Below are positions 8,421-13,106 of a DNA stretch of 13,106 nt, one piece after another. Source of the stretch: Dictyocoela muelleri (Eukaryota > Microsporidia); assembly GCA_016256075.1 (NCBI GenBank), contig SDVU01000470.1:1-13106 (forward strand), read 5' to 3'. The notes beneath the pieces were generated by a model that was not told the DNA's origin, searched no databases, and was given only the letters and a program-made list of their open reading frames with translations. Every line of letters starts with the position of its first letter. Within the stretch, counting starts at the first letter, position 1. A program made the position numbers and the translations under genes.

Positions 8421-8500
8421 AACCAGAACGTTTATAAGAAATATTGAGAGTGTTTACTACAACTCACAAGAGGGGGTAAATTTAGATTTTTTTTTGATAC

Positions 8501-11000
8501 AAAAAATGATTTAGTAACGGTTTTTATATCAAATATATTTTAATAATTTCTATATATATTTATTTTTACGTAATATATAAATCAAAAGATTCATGAAATT
8601 AAAATTGATTATATATAATTAATCAAAAAACCATTAATATTAACATATAAAAATAGCAAGCTAACTTACACTTTAAATCATAAATATACTGAAAACTGAC
8701 CTCGTTATTAAACAATAGCCTTTATACATTAACTTTTTAAGAATTGAATATATAGTCAGAAATAACCTCTATTTTCGCACAAACTAATAAACGATTTCAT
8801 TTTAATCGTAATATCTTCTGATTACAAGAAACGAAATAGGAAAACAGTATTTAAAAAAACGCATATTAAAGTTATTCAGATTAAAAAAAAGATAAATTAA
8901 TTAAAAAAAATTTGCTTTACTTACATATATATCTTATACTAATTATAAAAAAACAGTTTTTATGTTTTTTATATTACGGCTTTAATATCATAACTTAAAA
9001 GTATAATATAAAAAATTTTACTTAATAATTATATGAATAGTTGGCGAATAAAAATATCTTCTATACTTAATTAATATCCCCTTAGAATATTATTTATCTT
9101 TATTTTCAATAAGAATAATTATATACAAATTTTATTTGTAATATAATATTACTAAGTAAATAGCGAATATTTTTCATAAGTTATTTTTCAAATAGCAAAA
9201 TAGGTGCAAATATTATAATATACGTATAAAATCTTTTAAAAAAACAATATATTATATATAATCTACAAAATTTTTTATCAAATGTGGGTATGAACATATA
9301 AAAAATTTTTAATTGTAATTTTTTTTTACATTTCTTTTTCATTCCGAGAATATCTTTTATTAGCAACTCACAGAAATAACTCGAACCTATGTCACAAGAA
9401 CTTTATTTTCTATTGTTTAAATAATCTCAAATTATAAGCAACTATTATTTCCAGTTGTACGACGAATGACTTTCTATAATGACTCGCAAGAAACATATAA
9501 TTAGAGTACATTTTATGTATTTATAATTTATATAACGTTCTTTATGATATACCACACTTATTATTATACTGATAATCTCATCTTCTTGTTTCCCCAATCG
9601 CAACTGAGTAAAAATTTATTATAAGACACCAAAGCCATTGTAAAGTATAAAAAAAAGTTTATTATTGATTTATATAGTTCGAAACTTTTTTAATATAATG
9701 CCAAACGTCTTAAACCAATACTTCAATGTTCAATTCTATAAATTAGGCCATATAATATTCTTATTTTAATATTAAATTATTTATTAGTTCTCATTTCTAT
9801 TTACAAATTATTATTTATTTTTTTTTTATTACCATTATTGTCTTTACTATTTTACGTACTTAATTATTGAACATTAATTATAATTTACTCTTTTGTAATA
9901 ATTTCGAATAAGGTCTCATATTTTCCCCTTGAGATCATATATATCAAATTTTCCCACCGTTAATAAATTTAGCATAAAAAATATTGAAGGTTAAAACAAT
10001 AAAACTAAATCAAATGTTGATTAAAGTATGAACATAGTTAATATTTCTTTCAAAATAAGAACTACCAATGTTATGATAATAACGTTTTTAAGTCAAACGA
10101 ATTATATTTTTCTTGTTTGTCAAAAGAATTAATAGGGTAAATATAAAAAATTTATTAGCTATAAAAGTAACCCACCCCTGTAGTCATTATTTTTATTAAA
10201 AAAAAGTAGTAACATAAATCAGATCTGGCTCAGTTTTTTTCCCTGGGTCAAAAATTCGAGACCAAATCCAAAATTTCGGTATTTTTTATAACAGAGATAT
10301 AATCCCTAACTTTTTTTACATCTTCAATATCTATCGAGAAATAAAAAATAGATGTTCTAATTTAATAAATTTCCTGTCTTGAAATTTAAAATGCGCATAA
10401 ATCTAATAATAAAAAAATATCCATTTTTAAATTTATAATTTTAAAACCTCTCATATAAAGCAATAAAAAAGAGCAACGTGTCCATTAAATGATTTATATA
10501 GGTAATATAAAAAATTACAGATTACTAAATCTCACCCCACACCTCAAGAGAACATATAAAAACATTCTATTTTCTTAAATATGTATAAGGTTATCAGAAA
10601 TATACATAAAGCCTAATAACACATATATGACACTTTTACAACCCTGATTAGGGAACCTTCTATAGACACAAAACATAATTTAAGTTAGCTCTACAATCAT
10701 TATAAAATATCTAAAAAAATACCAAATTACTCATCAACCAATACAAGACAACTGAAAAAATATATATCTTACAACTCATATACACTACGATATAATGATA
10801 CCTATCTCATATCTTCAGTCTAGATATACATTACATAATAATTTACTAAAAACACTTATAGAACATCTTATAAATACCCTTTTCTATCCAGCGATACCTG
10901 CACCTTCAAATTGCATTATTTACTAAACACTTATAATATGCAATTAAAAAAGACGCATGTTTTTTTATTAACTCTTATTTGCCGAAATTTAAGCTAAAAT
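8501..11000. other. Long AT-rich stretch without recognisable genes
   Basis: No supportable gene is seen. A 61-codon minus-strand frame at 9181-9366 is Lys/Ile/Phe-rich with a hydrophobic end and has no known motif. Minor inverted repeats occur at 8605-8626, at 9124-9140 and in the pair 10909-10916 with 10938-10945, all within what AT-rich DNA gives by chance. Near 10226-10261 a tggctcag word and a ttcgagacc word look like Pol III A and B boxes, but they are too close together for a tRNA. From about 10150 on, the plus strand carries more C than the DNA before it. Confidence 0.5.
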
Positions 11001-11029
11001 TATCTACAATAACGTTCATAGAGCACTAA

Positions 11030-11840
11030 AAAATTACCATTTTGGCGGAAAATCAGTATATCGAATCTCTAATATGTCTACTATAATACATATATTTGAT
11101 GACTAAATATACATGTTGTCAATACGGGAATTTCTCAAAAACCATAGTCTTTAGACATTTATTTATTAGTTTTTCAATTATATGTCAGACTACTACACAA
11201 TGGCTTAAAGCATAAGAGAATTTAGTTTACGATTGACGCAGTAGGTTAAAAAATTTAGAGGCTTATATTTTAGTTTTTTATATCCCACTTTTTGTAGATA
11301 TTACCGACGCATCTTTTAAAAACCAAGGAGTTTCTATGAGCATACTTTCATATATAAAAAAATAAAATCTGCTATACCACACTATAACAACTTGATATTA
11401 ATATAATAATTCTATTTCTATTGAGGACCTAATGTCATTTTATTATTTTATAAGTAGAGATGGAGAGGAAATATAACGATATTATTATTACTTCTAAACG
11501 AGTCAAATCTACGCAATATAGTCTAAACTATGCTTAATAACCTAAAAAATAAATCGGACATATTAAAATATGACCTAATACACAACACTTTTAAAAATAG
11601 TAAAAACGAAACATCAAATATAATTGCCCAAAGTACAAGAAACAACTGCTGTGCACTTAAAAATATAAAAAAAATCACTGTCTTGCATGAATATTTTTAA
11701 CAATTTTCTCATGTTTCTCTCCCCCTATAATGCGACAAAAACGACCTAAAATTGTTATACCTTTATAAAATACAGAAAAATCATACAAAAAATCAGATTG
11801 ATTACTTAATACAAATCAGATGCAATATAGATGACTAAAA
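11030..11840 (+). mobile_element. Possible Ty3/gypsy-type pol fossil, broken
   Basis: Short plus-strand stretches resemble the end of the reverse transcriptase and the start of the RNase H part of a Ty3/gypsy-type polyprotein, in the right order: an SIREF-like word near 11126-11140, an FFNYMSDYY-like word shortly after, and DITDAS near 11298-11315. The family usually has a YYR block there and then a TDAS block. No LTRs, gag or clear integrase are seen. It looks old and heavily broken. Its right-hand side stops at the left terminal repeat of the Merlin element, which may have inserted into it, though no continuation was found on the far side of the Merlin element. The words are short and the call is weak. 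Confidence 0.25.
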
Positions 11841-11842
11841 CA

Positions 11843-11874
11843 GGGTGTACTTTTTTTTAATAAAAATACCCTAT
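11843..11874 (+). repeat. Left terminal inverted repeat of the Merlin element
   Basis: It starts gggtgtac, continues through a T run and A/T, and ends taccctat. The reverse complement of 12744-12771 has the same plan: gggtgtgc, then tttt, then attttacccttat. The two differ at several positions and by a few bases in the T run. Confidence 0.75.
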
Positions 11875-11909
11875 GTACACACCTCAAGAATGTAATGCAA
11901 ATATATTTA

Positions 11910-12738
11910 TTAGATTATTAATTCAATTAAAGCTTCAAATACCTTATCAACTTCATTTCTACTCAACATATATCTCAAAAGAGATATATCTATAAGTCTT
12001 CTTACTACATGTCGTCTTAATATTTCAATTTTAATCCCCGACATTCAGCCTTTAATCGTGTTTATATGCTCATTGTTCGCTCTATTAATTAATTCTATAG
12101 AGTGATTAACTGTTCTATGAGATTGAATATGGTCTGATAAACGGGAATATCCCCTCAACCATCTGTATATATAATTGAGTTCTTATCAAAATATGCTATC
12201 AAAAAAGATAATAAATAATTCCTGGATCTCTGTAAACCGCTTTTTTAAATTATTATTCGGTTTTCAGTTCTCTAACACTGAACCTATTATCTATATTTAA
12301 TCGAAAATATGTCCCCTATTATATTTCCTTTTTACAAACCTAGATTCATCAGCCTCTAAACCTCCTCCTCACATCTATAGCTCAGAATTAGGCATAATAT
12401 TTTTCAAATAATTTTTGATTTCTCAAACATTTAGGAATCCTATAAAACTTTATACCTATCTAGTCTTGTCCTCATAACCAATTCGGATATAGAAGCACCT
12501 CCAACCCACTTTAAATAAATCAAAGCCGTTCCTTATTATCTGATATATTCCCGTTTAAGTCTGTGCCTAGAAATAATGAATATCTTAATCTGCAATTTTT
12601 TGTTCCAAGAACATTTAATCATATATTATTTTGTCATGCCATACTATTTTTGAACCTCAATTATGCATTTCTTCTAAAAAGTATCGATATTACTTCATTA
12701 ATTAAAGATTCATAAAATTCTGTTTCGGTTCCTTGCAT
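11910..12738 (-). pseudogene. Merlin transposase (DDE_Tnp_ISXO2/IS1595-like), broken
   Basis: The ATG at 12738 opens the frame MQGTETEFYESLINEVI, matching the start expected for the family, and lies just inside the right repeat. TKNCRLRYSLFLGT fits the zinc-ribbon end usually seen as C.kr.S. WVGGASISELVMRTRLD fits the helix-turn-helix segment (usually g.sis.i...t). The catalytic core follows: GGGLEADESRFVKRKYNRGH, with the first Asp in DES (12342-12350); IYTDGW with the second Asp (12157-12168); and about 36 residues later INTIKG, followed by MSGIK. In the family this place reads TIE..W, so the third catalytic residue appears changed from Glu to Lys. The stop is at 11910-11912. Total length is about 276 codons, normal for the family, but with at least two frame changes and many in-frame stops. 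The gene is dead. Confidence 0.88.
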
Positions 12739-12743
12739 TGATT

Positions 12744-12771
12744 ATAAGGGTAAAATGGAAAAGGCACACCC
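12744..12771 (-). repeat. Right terminal inverted repeat of the Merlin element
   Basis: On the plus strand it ends in ggcacaccc, the partner of gggtgtac at the left end. It lies a few bases upstream of the transposase ATG at 12738, which leaves almost no room for a promoter. In a living copy the promoter would have to lie within or beside the repeat. Confidence 0.7.
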
Positions 12772-13106
12772 CATATTTTAGCCATCTCAATGTCAATTAA
12801 CCACTTAATACTATAATACTAAAATAATCTCACTGACCGATTTAATAAATGTCAAGAGTCAAAAAAAAAACGTCTTCCGGAAAATAAAACTTTAAAAGCA
12901 AAAAATTTATAGAAAAAGAACAGCCATCTCATAACCCATATATACAAAGGCATGGAATAGACTAACGCACACCTCTAAAAGTCACTTTAAAAATATTATT
13001 TTATACAATCTCCTTCTACACCTAAATACTGTACCATTTTTTATCTGTAAACTCTATAGTTAAACCAAATAATACGACATGTTCTCTTGAAACTTATGTA
13101 CAGCGA
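12772..13106. other. AT-rich spacer to the right of the Merlin element
   Basis: No gene, repeat or clear continuation of the fossil on the left side of the Merlin element is seen. A/T content is slightly lower than in the first two kilobases. Confidence 0.5.

Larger units (their letters stand above)
7640..8500 (+). other. A/G-rich, hairpin-dense block of unknown nature
   Basis: On the plus strand this block is rich in A and has more G than C, whereas the LINE and other flanks are T-rich on this strand. Words such as ataagaa and agaacaatat recur (agaacaatat at about 7696 and 7835; ataagaacaatatt near 8053). Perfect or near-perfect inverted repeats follow each other: 7661-7672, 7737-7762, 7890-7899, 8091-8102 with 8188-8199, 8209-8234, 8241-8264, 8322-8357, 8367-8393 and 8401-8420. 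It ends near a run of nine T at 8487-8495. No frame stays open for long. It could be a structured non-coding RNA, a non-autonomous element or decayed repeat DNA. The composition and hairpins are seen; everything else is inference. Confidence 0.4.
11843..12771 (-). mobile_element. Merlin (IS1016/ISXO2-like) DNA transposon, compact, decayed
   Basis: The element is bounded by imperfect terminal inverted repeats that begin gggtgt, a typical start for Merlin and IS1595-type elements. The left repeat is 11843-11874 and the right one 12744-12771. A transposase relic on the minus strand fills almost all the space between them, leaving 67 bases at its 3' side and 33 at its 5' side. The whole element is 929 bp. 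The 10 bases flanking the left end and those flanking the right end do not match, so the expected 8-9 bp target duplication is lost or the ends have drifted. Merlin elements are known from animals, fungi and microsporidia and move by cut and paste. Confidence 0.8.

Noticed and set aside
8487-8495. T9 run as a Pol III terminator for the structured block.
   Set aside because: T runs of this length are common throughout the window, so it has no value as a terminator without transcript data.
7640-8500. Reading TAA and TAG as Gln gives a long protein-like frame, suggesting an altered genetic code.
   Set aside because: The number of TAA, TAG and TGA codons in that frame is about what chance gives at this base composition, and another frame in the same block looks equally good when read this way. 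The LINE's true frame contains TGA as well as TAA and TAG and is also frameshifted, so ordinary decay explains it.
9181-9366. 61-codon minus-strand frame with a hydrophobic end.
   Set aside because: Lys/Ile/Phe-rich, no motif, and length within chance expectation. The hydrophobic end reflects T-rich codons.
9378-9392. ggttcgag word on the minus strand, like a tRNA T-loop.
   Set aside because: The flanking five bases do not pair and there is no upstream D-arm.
10226-10261. Pol III A-box-like (tggctcag) and B-box-like (ttcgagacc) words, perhaps a tRNA or SINE.
   Set aside because: They are only about 29 bases apart, the T stem does not pair and there is no acceptor stem. At best the wreck of a tRNA-derived repeat.

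Overview
The window is roughly four fifths A+T, and I see no intact host gene, rRNA, tRNA or CRISPR array. What can be recognised is a graveyard of transposable elements in AT-rich spacer. A fungal-type APE LINE, a Merlin (IS1016/ISXO2-like) DNA transposon and a Tc1/mariner (IS630-like) relic, in so AT-rich a background, fit best with a large-genome, gene-poor microsporidian. This is inference: no host gene is present to confirm it, and another AT-rich fungus, such as an anaerobic chytrid, is not excluded.

Layout. 1-2170: AT-rich spacer that opens with a long imperfect hairpin carrying a UUCG-type loop (2-64) and holds a diverged two-copy tandem repeat of about 146 bp (311-601). 2171-5913, minus strand: an almost full-length LINE. 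Its order is a Cys-rich N-terminal part, a conserved domain containing KGIPR, an APE endonuclease (ETW, GDIN-like, SDH), a reverse transcriptase (LDIQNAYD, GLPQGS, YADD) and a C-terminal tail. The frame changes several times and there are scattered in-frame stops, but the hallmark residues are still readable. 6240-6960, minus strand: a faint Tc1/mariner-like transposase relic with a near-perfect hairpin (6538-6586) between its recognisable motifs. 7368-7625, minus strand: an unrecognised 85-codon frame beginning in a small GC-richer island. 7640-8500: an A/G-rich, hairpin-dense block that I cannot assign. 8500-11000: mostly featureless AT-rich DNA. About 11030-11840, plus strand: faint similarity to a Ty3/gypsy-type pol, treated as a broken fossil. 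11843-12771: a compact Merlin element with both terminal inverted repeats and a broken transposase on the minus strand. 12772-13106: spacer.

The genes do not form a pathway. Each recognisable coding stretch belongs to a selfish element, and all are decayed. The best-supported calls are the LINE and the Merlin element. The least explained signals are the hairpin at 2-64, the hairpin at 6538-6586 and the structured block at 7640-8500.
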